Positions 33,531 through 44,705 of a stretch of DNA of 64,000 nt are shown in pieces (within the stretch, counting starts at the first letter, position 1; every line of letters starts with the position of its first letter). The translations under genes and the position numbers were made by a program. Under the pieces are notes generated by a model. It saw nothing but the letters and a program-made list of their open reading frames with translations, was not told the DNA's origin and did no database searches. Source of the stretch: Mimosa pudica (lineage: Eukaryota > Streptophyta > Magnoliopsida > Fabales > Fabaceae). Location of the stretch: the NCBI GenBank assembly GCA_029929735.1, contig JAKELP010000035.1, positions 2,980,154-3,044,153 on the forward strand, written 5' to 3'.

Positions 33531-34515
33531 AAGCTAAGTGATGGCTAGGGAGTGAATGAATGAATGATGAATGAATGTATGAATGAAAGTGATGTAAAGG
33601 CAACAACTTAAAGCTTCAAACAAGGATGAATTTTCCTGCAAAACAAATCACAAGAACCACCAGTCAGCAGCACAAGTATAATATCCAGCACAATCCAGAA
33701 AATCCAGCAAAAAATCAAGTGCAAAACCACAATGATTCGGTTAGAAAATAAAGGTAACTAGGGCACCTTTTTGACAGTAATTTCTAACCAAATTTTCCAG
33801 AATAACCAGGCAGATTGAAAGAGCAATTAATCAGGTTTCAAACAAGCCAAAAAATACTCAAAACAGATAAGTACAACTCAAACAGTTTTGGTGCAAAGTT
33901 GAGCAAACAAAATGCAAAATCGGTGCCGTTTTTGACCAATTGACAAACGAATACTGCACCAAAAGTTCTGCACAATATATCAATCAAAAGCTTGTTCAAA
34001 ACTGGTTAAAATGAGCCAAAGATCCTGCAAAACAGCGCAGGGTAAGGGCAAACAGATTTGCGCCAAAGTCAGCAGTAGCGCATGCAAGTTCCAGAAAAAC
34101 AGGGCAATTTCAAAAATTCACCCCGGACAGTAGAAAACGAGTTTTCTGGCAAAAGATATATCAAATTAAAACTTGAATCTTCTAGTTTTACCAGTTAAAA
34201 CAGTTTCAGAAAATTGGCTCTATATTGTTCCCAGTTTTTCAAACAGTGAACATGAAATTCCAGTAGTTTCAGAGCAATTTCCAGCAACTAGCACACAAAC
34301 TTATAGCACTATTTTCCAGCAACAACAAGGCCAACTAGAGCATCCTATACACCTCCAAACAGTCCAAAAATATGCAGAATGACAATGAGCAAGCACAATA
34401 TGTAAGCACAATGTATAAAGTTGCTCAAAATCACAAAATGTCCAATTGCAACAAAAACAACTACAAATTAAAATGTGACTTTTAATACCTAAAACTAGCA
34501 AGAGTACAACCTAAA
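33531..34515 (-). other. Athila untranslated leader
   Basis: Between the primer-binding site and gag. Rich in CAAAA and CCAG motifs, with no supported frame. It is the expected place for leader and packaging signals. Confidence 0.7.
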
Positions 34516-34530
34516 TCGGCAACGGCGCCA
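34516..34530 (-). promoter_or_regulatory. Athila primer-binding site (tRNA-Asp type)
   Basis: The minus strand reads TGGCGCCGTTGCCGA just inside the 5' LTR, the classic primer-binding site of Athila and Tat elements. Confidence 0.88.
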
Positions 34531-34532
34531 CT

Positions 34533-36063
34533 TGATTTAACCTTTTAGTCGCCTTAAAATATTAATCAAAACAAATAGATACTCTAATCCACTAGTTGTA
34601 TAGTAGAGAGTATAGGTCTTTTCCTCAATCTAGGTTAAAAATCTTGTCAATCCTAAGAAATAGCCACGCAAATTAACAACAAGATGAGAGATGATTGTTT
34701 AGCTAACTAACCACAATTAAAAACTACAATTAAACCTAGAAATACTATAGTAACCGAATTGAAAGTGTTGAAAATCAAGTGGAAAGGACTCCTCCTCCAA
34801 GCCTCCATTGTGCATTTAGGTAATTAGGCCTCATATGCTTACGTCCTTTTGATATAACTTGCCTAAATCAACCTAAGAACCTTGAATCCAAGATTCCTAA
34901 GTTGATTTAAGCAAATTAACCAAATAATCCTACTTCTATTCTCATATATTTCCTTAGGCAAGATAGATGCTAAAGCTAGCTTCTATTTAGGTAAATCACT
35001 TCAAGAAACAAATATAAAGTAAGCACATACACTTGTTCTCATGAAGCTACAAGTAATTAACCTAACATACATGAAAATAGAAAGAGTAGGAATTAGGTTT
35101 ACAAGATTGAAGGATGAAATAGAAACTTACATAGAAATCTCTACATAAATCTCTAGTCCTCATATGCCTAAACACTAAGAACATAAGAGGACTTACATAA
35201 ATCTCAACTTGCAACCTAGAAAGCAAAGTAAACATACAAGGCCGAAATTGGAGCTACATTTTGCACAACTTCAACTTGGAGGAAGAGATGAGAAGCTTAG
35301 CCAAGCATGGAGGATGATGAGATGAGAAGGATGTAGGTGGTGGAAGCCATGGAAGATGAAGAAATTTGGTGGAAATTAGGGTTAGGGTTTGAGAGAATTT
35401 GGAGATGAAAGAAAGTGTGGAAGTGTGTGAATGTGTAAATTGAAGTGGGAGGTGAGTTTATGTAAGGCTAGATTCAGATTTTGGTGGTCTTGGGAGTGTT
35501 TGGCCGAAATGTGGGTGAGAGGAAATGTGAAGGCAAGTGAAATGGAAGTGTAAAGTGAGATGAGGGCAAAATGGGAAAGTGAGTGGTAAATGAGTTGTAA
35601 ATGAGATACATGAGTGGTCCACAAGCCTCCACCTCATTCCTTTGCTTTATGCTCTTCATTCTCTTTCCAATGGTACCCTTCATGAAGCTTTTGGCCTTGA
35701 AATTCAAATTGTGGCTCCAAATTACCCCTTTTAGTAATGTGAAAATCCCTTGTTTTTGACAAATGAGGTGATTTTTGTCTTATGACTTTGCCTTTCCCTC
35801 CAAGCCAAATCCTTGCACTCCAAGCTATCCCAAAGGGTTGTGGGGCCCACATGGGACCCCCTACATGTAGAAAAGCACAAAATAGTCAAAATGACCAAAA
35901 TACCCTTGGTTACTTAAAATGCAAGTAATAAGGCTAATATTTCCCAATTAAGTCCAATAAGCATGCGCAATAAAAATGTCCAAAAATGATCAAATATATC
36001 AATTAAATCACACTAATTAAGCTCAATTGCACATGCTTAAACATATAAAAATAGGTTCAATCA
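34533..36063 (-). repeat. 5' LTR of the Athila element
   Basis: 1531 bp. Has the 39-bp segment absent from the other LTR (about 35622-35660). Confidence 0.93.
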
Positions 36064-36661
36064 GCAGGGTGGATGGTACTGCTTTCATCTGGTGAAGCCA
36101 AAGGCGCCCTAATATGGCGTTGTATGGTGACGGGCAGTCCATGACGTGATAGGTCAACGTCTGGTTGATTCCGGCAGCATATGTTGCTAGGTTAACTACG
36201 GCCATTGACTTGTCAGCTGCGCCGTTTCCAAATACCAAAGTGGTGGGGTAATATGACATGGCAGACTCCATGTTCATCTCCTTGACTGTGTTCAGATAGA
36301 TGATATTAACGGAGCTTCCCGGGTCTATAAGGACCCTCTTAACCTCACAGATGGCTAGGTGGATCGAGATGACAAGGGCGTCATCGTGGTTCTGGTCGTT
36401 GATCTCGTTATCGAAGAACGCTAATGGTCCTTCCTGGGCTTCCAAATCCTCGCCGCCTACAGTCAGTGATTCCATCTGGTTGGTCAAGGTTCTAATGTGT
36501 CTTTTGGCAGCGGAGTAACTGGTTCCTGTGATGACTGATTCACCGTTAACGAAGTTTGTCATCTTGGTAGGGATCGGTGGATTTACGGGTGCAGGTTTCA
36601 CGTTGTTTACCGTCCTGTCGGTCTGGTTCTGCTTCTTGGATGCTTCGAGTAAATGTTCCAA
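36064..36661 (-). pseudogene. Tat element protease region, cut by the Athila insertion
   Basis: Minus strand. Contains the retropepsin-like VLIDPGSSVNIIYLNTVKEM, where the active-site triad reads D-P-G, and YHVMDCPSPYNAILGRLWLH. The frame breaks at 36063 exactly where the Athila LTR begins and continues beyond it at 27430. The upstream junction with gag involves a frameshift. Confidence 0.88.
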
Positions 36662-36672
36662 GTAACCCCTCT

Positions 36673-38478
36673 TCAGGAGTTCTGAGACTTGGAAGCGCAG
36701 GGATATGCAGTCATCAGTTTTGTGTCCGTGATCTTGGTGGAAGTCACACCATTTGGACTTGTCGCGTTGCTCTGGGCACCTTTATCTTTCCAGGCCACCG
36801 AACTTGATCTCCCATTCTTCCCAGTTCTTTTACTAATTCCTTTGCGGATAAACTCAACCCTTGTTCTTCTATTCGAGGAGCTGGTGGTCTGTTGGACCGG
36901 GCGGGTCTCCCTGACCGTTCTGGAGCCTTCTTGGAGTTCGAATAAGATTCTGGTTTGGGGGGGCTTCTCGGATTGTTCTTTCCTTTTCCTGTTCTTTCCG
37001 ATGTGACTAGACTCAGATTCAGGTGAGTCGTAGTACCGGTTCATTCGATTCTCTTCTAATCTAACTTCAGCTAATACTCTTCTCATGACTTCTGTCCAAG
37101 TTTTGGGTTGGCATTTGGTCAGTTCTTCATACAAGGGCATCCAAGTCCATAACCCTTTTCGGAACGCGTTTATGCACGTCATTTCGTCTGGATGGTCTAT
37201 TTCTAACCGTTCTTTTTTGAACTGGGTTACGAAACTACGTAAGGTTTCTCCCCGTTTGATATGGAGTCTGTACAGGTCATCGGCAGTTTTTTCTAACCGT
37301 TTACTACTTGCAAACTGACTAACAAACGAATCATGTAGTTCAGCGAACGTAGCGATGGAGCCCACCGGGAGGTGCATGTACCACTTGAGAGCAGGTCCCG
37401 TGAGACTCATTCCAAATCCTCTGCACATACATGCCTCGCGCACCTTCTCAGGAACTGTGATGGCGAACATACGTTGCTTGTAATGTGCCATATGGTGGTC
37501 TGGATCTGTAGAACCGTCATAGGGCGTGATGGCTGGATAAACCAATCGGGAAGGTAGTTTTGTTCTGGAAATACTTTCGATGAATGGTGAGTCCGCGTAA
37601 CTAGACGGGTCATTTTTCTCAAAGGGAATTGGTGCTCCTGGGAGTTGGAACATGGTTGCTTTTAGGTCTTCCAACTCTCGTTGCATTCGCTTGATTTCTG
37701 GGTAGGTTTTTTGCAAATTTCTTATTCGGGATGTTGAGTTTCTGGGAACGGTTATTTTGGAGGCTAAGTGCCTTCGTGGCCTCTTAGGGGGTTCAGGCAT
37801 ATCGTGTGTGTCGTTTGAACTTCCTACTCCTTCCTCTTCCCCGTCCGAGAGTTCTACCTTGGGGTTATACTCCGGGTCGTCGTATTCCGTGTTCTGGTAT
37901 CTGTCCTCCATTCTGGTATCTTTGGATCCGTCCTCCGGGTTCTGGTATCTTTCTTCCTTTCTGGTATAATGGGGCTTATGTTCTGGATTTCTGCGTCTAT
38001 CTTCAGATTCGGTATGTCGGGATTTTTGTTCAGGAATCTGGTATTCGTCCCGCTGTCCTGTGCGTCGGGATCGGTGTTCCGTGTTTCGATTCCCATCTTG
38101 GCTTCCGTCACGTCGGGGATGTTGTTCAGGATTCTGGTGTCCGGGATCCGGGTTTCTGTGGTGCGTACTCTCAGAAATCACTCTCGGGATGGGTTCACCG
38201 TCCGCATTGTCTTCAGGTATCTGGAGGCGAGCCATTTTTAGTTCAGTGATTTCGAGTTGCAGGTTCCTATTTTCGTTGGAAAGCGTCTTCAGCATAGTGA
38301 AATGTTCTCGTTGCTGCTCTTGTAACCGTTGTACAGTTAGTAGCAACGGGTTATTTTCTGGGTTGTGCTGGTCGGGTTCTTGAGCATTTCCTCCGGGATA
38401 GCCTGTGGAGGGAATCTCTTGAACATTTGAGGGTATGGGCGCTTCAGGATTGAGGGGCGACGTTGCATCGTCTTCCAT
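36673..38478 (-). pseudogene. Tat element gag
   Basis: 601 residues. The N-terminal third is hydrophilic with tandem-like NPEH/HTR repeats. The capsid domain is at about 290-460 with CRGFGMSLTGPALKWYMHL, DSFVSQFASSKRLEKTADDL and FRKGLWTWMPLYEELTKC, as in Tat gags. The expected zinc knuckle (CDFHQDHGHKTDDC) is found in a different frame at about 36720-36770, so a frameshift near 36780-36800 removes it from this frame. The start at 38478 lies about 60 bases inside the primer-binding site and fits the family. Confidence 0.9.
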
Positions 38479-38520
38479 GATTCGAGATTCAAGAACGAAG
38501 AGAAGAAATAAAAATTTCTC

Positions 38521-38538
38521 CCCACGGTCGGCGCCAAA
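38521..38538 (-). promoter_or_regulatory. Tat element primer-binding site
   Basis: On the minus strand, TTTGGCGCCGACCGTGGG directly follows the 5' LTR. The TGGCGCCG core matches the tRNA primer site typical of Tat/Athila elements, though the 3' half deviates from the usual sequence. Confidence 0.75.
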
Positions 38539-39098
38539 TGTAATGCCCTAAAAATCTTTTAAAGCAATACAAGATGAATGATTCTTTATCAAGCAGTAAC
38601 AATAATCAGGAAATTACTTCTTGGAATTGATTAAACAAAGTTTTTTACAAGATAACTCTCTTTACAAGTCTTTTACACTCAAAAGCAATTGAATACAAGA
38701 TAATCTGCGGACGAATCTATTCCGTCCTCTTATTAACTAACATCCGAGATAACTGTCACACCACGTCCTAGGATCATGCGTCATGGTGTCGGGTAGGAGT
38801 CGTCCACGTGTGTCCACATGCACTTTACACGTTTGATGGCTTTATCTCCTCTTACTCAAAGTGACCCATGATCGAGTTGGTGGGGGTTTCAGGTACTCAT
38901 GACTAATTCCAAATCTCTCCTTATGAACCGCACCGGGTCGGGTTTTGGTTCCGATGTGGGCTCTGGCAATGGTGTGGGCATACAATCATTCGGGTCATTA
39001 AGGACTAATCTGGTTTAGTGTTTGATTGGGCCACCTGTCAAATGTCATTTGAAATTTGAATTTAAAAGAGAGAGAGAATGGGGTAACGGGTTACCACA
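38539..39098 (-). repeat. 5' LTR of the Tat element
   Basis: 560 bp, TG...CA ends, followed by target copy ATTTA at 39099-39103. Confidence 0.93.
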
Positions 39099-39103
39099 AT
39101 TTA

Positions 39104-40155
39104 CAACAAAGGAATTTATTTTCTCTACCTGTTATTTGATTTTTGTCTTGGTCATTCTGAAGCTGTATTTGATTATTCATGTGAATTAAGTTTTCGATGA
39201 GGATAATTCCAAAGACTTTTTTCTCCTAACATTCGAAGTGGCCGCCCAAGAGTGTCCGCCTTCTCTATTTTTATTCTGTTTTATGTTAGTGTTGTACCTT
39301 AGTTTAGTTATAACTGTCAGGTGAAACTTGAAAGTGAGCTTAGTGGTTTAATGGTTTTGGTTTAACAAGGTAGAATGTTATCTTGAAATTTTTGAAAGAA
39401 GACTTAATTACATAACATGAGCCCTATCAAGTGGAGTTGGAATTTCAAATGAGCATATTCTGCCTGCCATATCATGGAGCATGTAAGTCCTAACCACAGT
39501 TTTTTTGTTAGAATTATAGAATCAACATTAGTATTTCCTATTATGTATAAGTAGAATAAAATCTTTAGTCATAAATATCAATTATAATTCATAATAATGA
39601 ATAAGATATACAAATATTCTACTATTATACAAAATAGGAAATATTGACATTATTTTCATAATTTCTAACATAATGAATTTGTTGTCCACCTCGTTAATTT
39701 GATTTTTGACTCACTGTTAAGTAGGAGCTAGAACAAGCGAATTAATGAATATGATCTTTTCAAGCTAAGAAATATTATTCGTGGATTTTGTACTGTATTT
39801 GTTGTCACTTCTTTGTTATTTGGTAGACACTTTGTTCTTCGAGATGATATGATACAATCTAAATTTTTAATGTCTCTTTGTGCCACTGCTTTGCTTTATA
39901 TTTTCAGGTTTCTCTGGGTGGTTTGACATAAATGTGACCCTCTGTTTTAAAAGAATAATATAAAAGGGGAAGTGGGTGAGAAATGGGAATTTGTTATTTA
40001 GTCTTATACAAGAAGTGTGGACTATCTAAATGGCCTTCCCAGAGCCTAAATCTTTGATTCATTTTGTAATGAGTTAATTTCTCCTAAAGTATTTTGGCTT
40101 TTGCTACTTCACCTTTTATTGAGTCTTTATTTTTCTCATTGTGCCTTCAACCTAG
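39104..40155. other. CACTA element 2 interior, no coding exons recognised
   Basis: AT-rich, intron-like DNA leading up to the captured transporter exons; contains the small foldback element at 39506-39670. Confidence 0.5.
39506..39670. mobile_element. small foldback MITE (TGTTAGAA...TTCTAACA)
   Basis: 165 bp; the two halves pair over about 60 bp around a short centre (e.g. ATTTCCTATTATGTATAAG and its near complement). Target duplication not clear. Confidence 0.65.
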
Positions 40156-42887
40156 GTTGACTACAACAGTTGATGAAGTTATAGTGTATCCCATTCCAGC
40201 AACTCTTTACTTAGTTAAAAATTTGCTCCAGGTTTGTTGTGTCTGGCAATAGTGTATTTTTCCATTGCTATTTATGTTTACAGTTTTATATTTGCATTCT
40301 CATATCTGATTTATTTGTCAATTTTCTGGCAGTATTACATCTTTGCATATGTAGATGCTCCTGGTTATCGAATATTGAAGAATTTATATATTATCAGTAC
40401 TGGCATCATTTGTGGGATTATTCTCAAGAAAAGGCAGGTCTTTTGATTAGAAGTTTTTGGTTGCCCTTTCATTGTGGAAACTATTGGTGAAACATCAATG
40501 GAATACCATGTGATCTATCTGTTAAGTCACTTTTTTAATGCTTTGACAATGAAAGCTTTCTCTTTCGTTTTGGGTATTGAAGTTTTGAGTATAGCTTTTA
40601 GAATCAGTCTTTCCTCCCGAGACTTAGTCACTATAAGCTATAAAGTTAACTGGCATGATATTGTAGCATTTGATATAAGCCATACTTGATCATATTAAAG
40701 GTTACCTGTATTTAGGTTGTTGTGTATTCTGATCTAATTTCATATTACAGGTTAAGTGAGATTCAGTGGGCTGCTTTTATTCTGTTGTTATAATAAGAAC
40801 ACGATTATTATGTCAACTGTAAAATATTGTTATATTTCAGGTTACAGTTCCGATCGTGTTCTTCAAATTCCCTTTCATATGGCAACTGTAAGTTGACATT
40901 TGTCTCTTGTTATAATAATTCACGGAGTTGGGGCTCTTTGGACTAGGATTGGCCCCAACATTGCAAGAAATACTATCATTAACGCTGCAGAACTAGCTAG
41001 CTATGATCAAGTGAAACAGGTAATGCACAACATGGTGGAAGGTTTTGTTATCCTCATCTTACGATTTTCTGTATCTGATAAATTCACTTTGTTGCAGACC
41101 ATTTTGAAACTTGCAGGCTTCACGGACAATGTTGTAACTCATCTACTTTCTGGTTTAGGGGCGGGGTTCTTTGCTGTCTGCATTGGTTCCCTAGTTGATG
41201 TGGTAACTACATGTCATCAACATGAGTACCAACTAGTTCCTTCCCTTGAGTGTTAGCATTTCACTGATTCATTTGTTCTGCTTTATGGTTTATGTCCAGG
41301 TCAAATCCAGAATGATGGGTGATTCATCTTACAAAAGCACCCTTGATTGTTTTATCAAAACTTTAAAGAATGATGTATGTTTTTTGTTTTGTTCTCCATT
41401 TATAGTTCTCTTGTGTGGTCATGGCACTCTTGTGTGGTTTTGCTGTAGTATATATAGAGGTGAATTCTGGTTTATAGTTGATATAAATCTGTTGTCTAGA
41501 ATTGAAAATCTTTTGTAGAGTTAAAATAATATATCAGCCTATACAAATTAGCTCTTATTTAAGCTCAATTAGATTTAACAATTGATACTTTGATCTACCC
41601 AGAATAAGGGTTTTAAAATTACAAAGTTGGGATGGAATTGAGGATTCTAGATGAGAATTAGTACTTAGCAGGCTTTTTTTATGACTTTTGCAGGCTATTA
41701 TTAAGAAGCGTCCTTCCTGAAATATTAATGTTCAGAACTTCTGGCTATACATCTCTGGCATGGCATTCAATGTTGTTGCTATATTGATTCAAGATTTTGA
41801 TGCAGTGATGAAAAAGTAATCTGTGTTCTTCTTGATTCTGGTTTTGCCGTAGATAAAGATCTTGTCTTGCTATTATTTCCCCTAGTTATTACAGCTTATC
41901 ATCAAATTGTAGTATTTCTCTATTTTGTGATGAATCAATATTTATTTCGAATATGCATATGTTTGGGTGCTAAAAATTCATATAACGAACATCAAGTATG
42001 GAGAATAAAACTGCCTTATTGACATTGTAGTTATAAGGCTTATATCGTCACATCAATACTAATTTCCTGACATCTTGAGCTGCTTGTATTCAGGGGTTTT
42101 TTTCATGGATATTCTTTAATCATCGTCCTCATGATTCTCAACCATGCACTTAGGTATATTTTATTCCATGATTTTCTTCAAAAATATTATCGATAATCTA
42201 TGATTGTTGCCTTAGTTTTCATTTGTTCCTTGATGTCATAGTTTGGTTTGCCCTGCTGTCATGATCCTATACATGCATAAATTTATAGATAGCATTAGTG
42301 GAGTGGAGATGTTATTTTTGGAAATAGAAATTTAAAATAAGAATCAGTATTTCATAGTTGTAACATCAATGAGATGAAACATTATCTCATACATGCACAC
42401 AGGTCCATGTATCAGTACATTAACTAAACCTATTAACGCCTTCAGTATTTCAGCTATGGTCATTATTAGGTTCTCCTCATTCTAATCTCCAAGTTTTCTC
42501 TCTTTCTCTAACAGTCTGTCACTAATCTCTATTACACCTCGCACAAAGGACGTAAATTTGTTTAGCATATTAATTTTCATTTCAGAGGCATGACCATTGA
42601 CACAAATATGGAGACTGACTACAATAAAATTTGAAGCTGCTTGGTATAATTTGGAGCTATCATGTCCAATATAAAGTTCGATGTCACTGGCATGAGCGTG
42701 ACTCCTATTTAGTTGTACATTACTGAGTAGAAGGACTGGTAATAATAAGGAAGAAGGGGAGAGCAATCAGATGTTGATGTTGATGTTGGTGTCTATTCTT
42801 CATTAAAGTCTCTATCAAAATCACTTGCCATTTCAATTTCTGATGTCCCCTCATTGCATATTCAGGATTGCAACAAGCATTTGTGTG
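40156..42887 (+). pseudogene. captured nucleotide-sugar transporter gene (CMP-sialic-acid-transporter-like), broken
   Basis: Golgi multi-span carriers of this family exchange nucleotide sugars for the monophosphate. Spliced exons: 40156-40231 (PATLYLVKNLLQ), 40333-40434 (YYIFAYVDAPGYRILKNLYI), 40751-40790 (LSEIQWAAFILL), 40841-40888 (SSDRVLQIPF), 41694-41815 (VQNFWLYISGMAFNVVAILI then QDFDAVMKK), 42094-42153 (FFHGYSLIIVLMILNHAL) and probably 42866-42887 (IATSIC). Order, phases and most splice sites follow plant relatives. Damage: TAA after FILLL in exon 3, TGA after KKRPS in the fifth exon, and the region between the fourth and fifth exons replaced by uncoupling-protein exons. N- and C-terminal parts are absent. 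It lies wholly inside CACTA element 2. Confidence 0.9.
40924..41375 (+). pseudogene. captured mitochondrial uncoupling protein (UCP/PUMP) exons, inserted in the transporter pseudogene
   Basis: Three consecutive exons of a mitochondrial carrier: 40924-41019 (GVGALWTRIGPNIARNTIIN then AAELASYDQVKQ), 41098-41202 (LAGFTDNVVTHLLSGLGAGF then FAVCIGSLVDV) and 41300-41375 (VKSRMMGDSSYKSTLDCF, then IKTLKND). This order and wording match plant uncoupling protein 1 in its second and third carrier repeats. The P of the third PxD signature is changed to L (SLVDV for SPVDV). Exons before GVGALW and after KND are missing, so it is a fragment. Introns are retained with GT-AG ends, which argues for capture of genomic DNA. 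Confidence 0.93.
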
Positions 42888-43439
42888 GTAAGTCCTATTG
42901 ATTTTTGTGGTGAGCATTTTCTTTTATTTATTAATGAAATGTGGTTTTGTTTTAGGGCTGAATTTACCAAGTATTTTGTCACTCTAAAGGTGGGCAATTC
43001 TGGTGTTGGTAGTGCAATGACAGTTTGTGGGGCTTTTGATGGAATATAAAGTATGAGATTGTAACCGCAATACCCTTACTTGTGCTAGTTGTTTAACTAA
43101 CTTGGTGCTCATTGCTCAATTTGTTTGCATTTTGCTAAGAATAAGCATATTTATATCTTATTATCCTGAGACAGGGTTTTGAGAATTTTTTTTAGACAAA
43201 TATATTCTTGTCATCACAATTTTTTTTTGGGACACTTGCACCTGATAAGTAACTTATTTGGTTCTTGATTTTTTCAGTACACAGTTTCTCTTCTTAATTA
43301 TCTATTTTATATTTTGCATATTTGATTCTATATTCTTGATTGAAGGAGAGTTTTTATTCTGTAATGCATAATCATTAATAAGTTTGTACTGTCAAATCCT
43401 GTTACCCTGTTTTGTATGTTATAAATAAAGACGTGAATA
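42888..43439. other. CACTA element 2 interior, downstream of the captured genes
   Basis: One exon-like piece at about 42957-42990 (AG before, GTGGGC after, encoding AEFTKYFVTLK) is not recognised. The rest is AT-rich. Confidence 0.4.
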
Positions 43440-43729
43440 ATACTTTTCATGTCGTGTTTCTAGGAAAAGCAACGTGAAAAGGATTATTCACGTCGGTTTT
43501 TTTTTTCACAGATGTACGTTTCCACGTCGCTTTTCTAAACAAGTGACGTGAAAGGTCTACATTTGACGTCGCGTTTTTAAAAGAGCGACGTGAAAAGCGT
43601 ACTTTTCACGTCGGTTTTTTTCGTGACGTGAAAAGTGGACTTTTCACGTCGCTGGTATTAACGTCGCTAAAAAAAGTGACGTAAAAGGCCCTAAAAAAAG
43701 CGACGTGAAATGTCTTTTTTGTAGTAGTG
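43440..43729. repeat. right subterminal repeats of CACTA element 2
   Basis: Repeats of TTTTCACGTCG, GCGACGTGAAA and AACGTCGC in both orientations, matching the left subterminal region. Confidence 0.82.
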
Positions 43730-44025
43730 AATATCATGATATATGACCAAGCAGTAAACCAAATGGAAAAAAACACATTAATGCATGTGACATTTAAGTA
43801 GTGATATTATATTCACTGCAAACTAACTTTCATACAAACTAACTTTCATACAAGTGAAAAATCTATCAAGCTATAGCATGAAGGGGCATAAACCATATCT
43901 TATATGTGAATCAAGCACATACTTCCATCAACTTAAGTATGAGAGGAAGACCATTTTCCCTTGTCACAGGAGATTTCTTGATAGGTTTATCATTACTCTA
44001 AAGTTTTTGTGTTGCATATGTTAAA

Positions 44026-44696
44026 GGGCAAAGGTGCAAAAATAGTCACGGTAAATTTAAAAAAGAGCACCTAAGACTCTGGTAAATTTAAGAGGGCAAA
44101 ATCGTACACTGTAAACCAAAATGGGGAAAATGTAAGCTTCTTCAAACAGAGGTGTCAAGTTTGACCATTAATTGGTTAGGAATTCTGATGGGACTCATTG
44201 ACGTGACAATATGAGAAATTAGGTGTCAATTTTTTTTTGACGTGGCATATTGAGACTTAAAATCAACCCAACACAACACACAACACACATTACATCGAAC
44301 CCCTTCGGAGATCAAACCGGCCCCATTCCGAACCATAACCTTAGAACCCTCAACTAAATGAATTTTGAGTTTAGGGTTCAGATCATTTGGGGTGGATTTC
44401 TTATGATTTGGGGAAGGTATGAGTTCTAATCAAAATGATTTGAGGGTTTAGGGTTTGTTTTAGATGATATAGGGTTCAACTGGTTGCATTTTAGTTTCCA
44501 CAATAGATTTTGAAATTGACACGTCATTCATTGATGGTGGGGCCCACTTCTGAAAAAATTCTGTTTAACTATGCTTAACCGAGAGTTTGAATTTGCTCCA
44601 TTTTAGGTTATAGTGCACGATTTTGACCCCTTAAATTTACCAGAGTCTCAATTGTTCTGTTTTAAAATTACTGTGAATATTTTTACACCTTTACCC
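44026..44696. mobile_element. Mutator-like foldback MITE with perfect 9-bp duplication
   Basis: Begins GGGCAAAGGTGCAAAAATAG and ends in CTATTTTTACACC-like complement (TTTTTACACCTTTACCC). Arms of about 90-100 bp pair imperfectly. Target duplication TATGTTAAA is exact at 44017-44025 and 44697-44705. The interior has no supported gene. Confidence 0.87.
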
Positions 44697-44705
44697 TATG
44701 TTAAA

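Larger units (their letters stand above)
27431..36063 (-). mobile_element. Athila-type Ty3/gypsy element without pol, minus orientation, inserted in the Tat element
   Basis: LTRs 27431-28921 and 34533-36063 share ends (TGATTTAACC ... GGTTCAATCA in plus orientation) and are flanked by GCAGG on both sides (27426-27430, 36064-36068). A primer-binding site complementary to tRNA-Asp (TGGCGCCGTTGCCG on the minus strand) adjoins the right LTR. The internal region has gag, zinc knuckle and an Athila-type protease, then a long frame with no RT, RNase H or integrase motifs. It therefore had to move with proteins from another element. LTRs differ at about a dozen sites plus a 39-bp indel. Confidence 0.93.
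23746..39098 (-). mobile_element. Tat-type Ty3/gypsy LTR retrotransposon, minus orientation, defective, interrupted by an Athila element
   Basis: LTRs 23746-24306 and 38539-39098 both start TGTAATGCCC and end GGGTTACCACA, with target duplication ATTTA on both sides (23741-23745, 39099-39103). Reading from the right LTR on the minus strand: primer-binding site, gag, protease, then, beyond the inserted Athila element, reverse transcriptase. The plus-strand ORF with the gypsy-type extra domain near the left LTR is the antisense ORF typical of the Tat lineage. RNase H and integrase are missing: the RT region runs straight into the end of the antisense ORF near 26465. By eye the LTRs differ at about eight positions plus one indel. 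Confidence 0.93.
22810..43729. mobile_element. CACTA element 2, ~21 kb as it stands, with captured genes and nested LTR elements
   Basis: Left end CACTACTAGAAAAATTGCTT; right end in reverse complement CACTACTACAAAAAAGACAT. The flanking trinucleotide AAT occurs on both sides (22807-22809, 43730-43732). Subterminal regions (22830-23095, 43440-43715) share CACGTCGCTTTTT and GCGACGTGAAA repeats in both orientations. Removing the Tat element (23746-39098 plus one target copy) leaves about 5.6 kb, close to CACTA element 1. No transposase was seen. Its own cargo is a GC-rich 5'-like segment (23100-23500) and the interleaved transporter/uncoupling-protein pseudogenes at 40156-42887. Confidence 0.88.
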
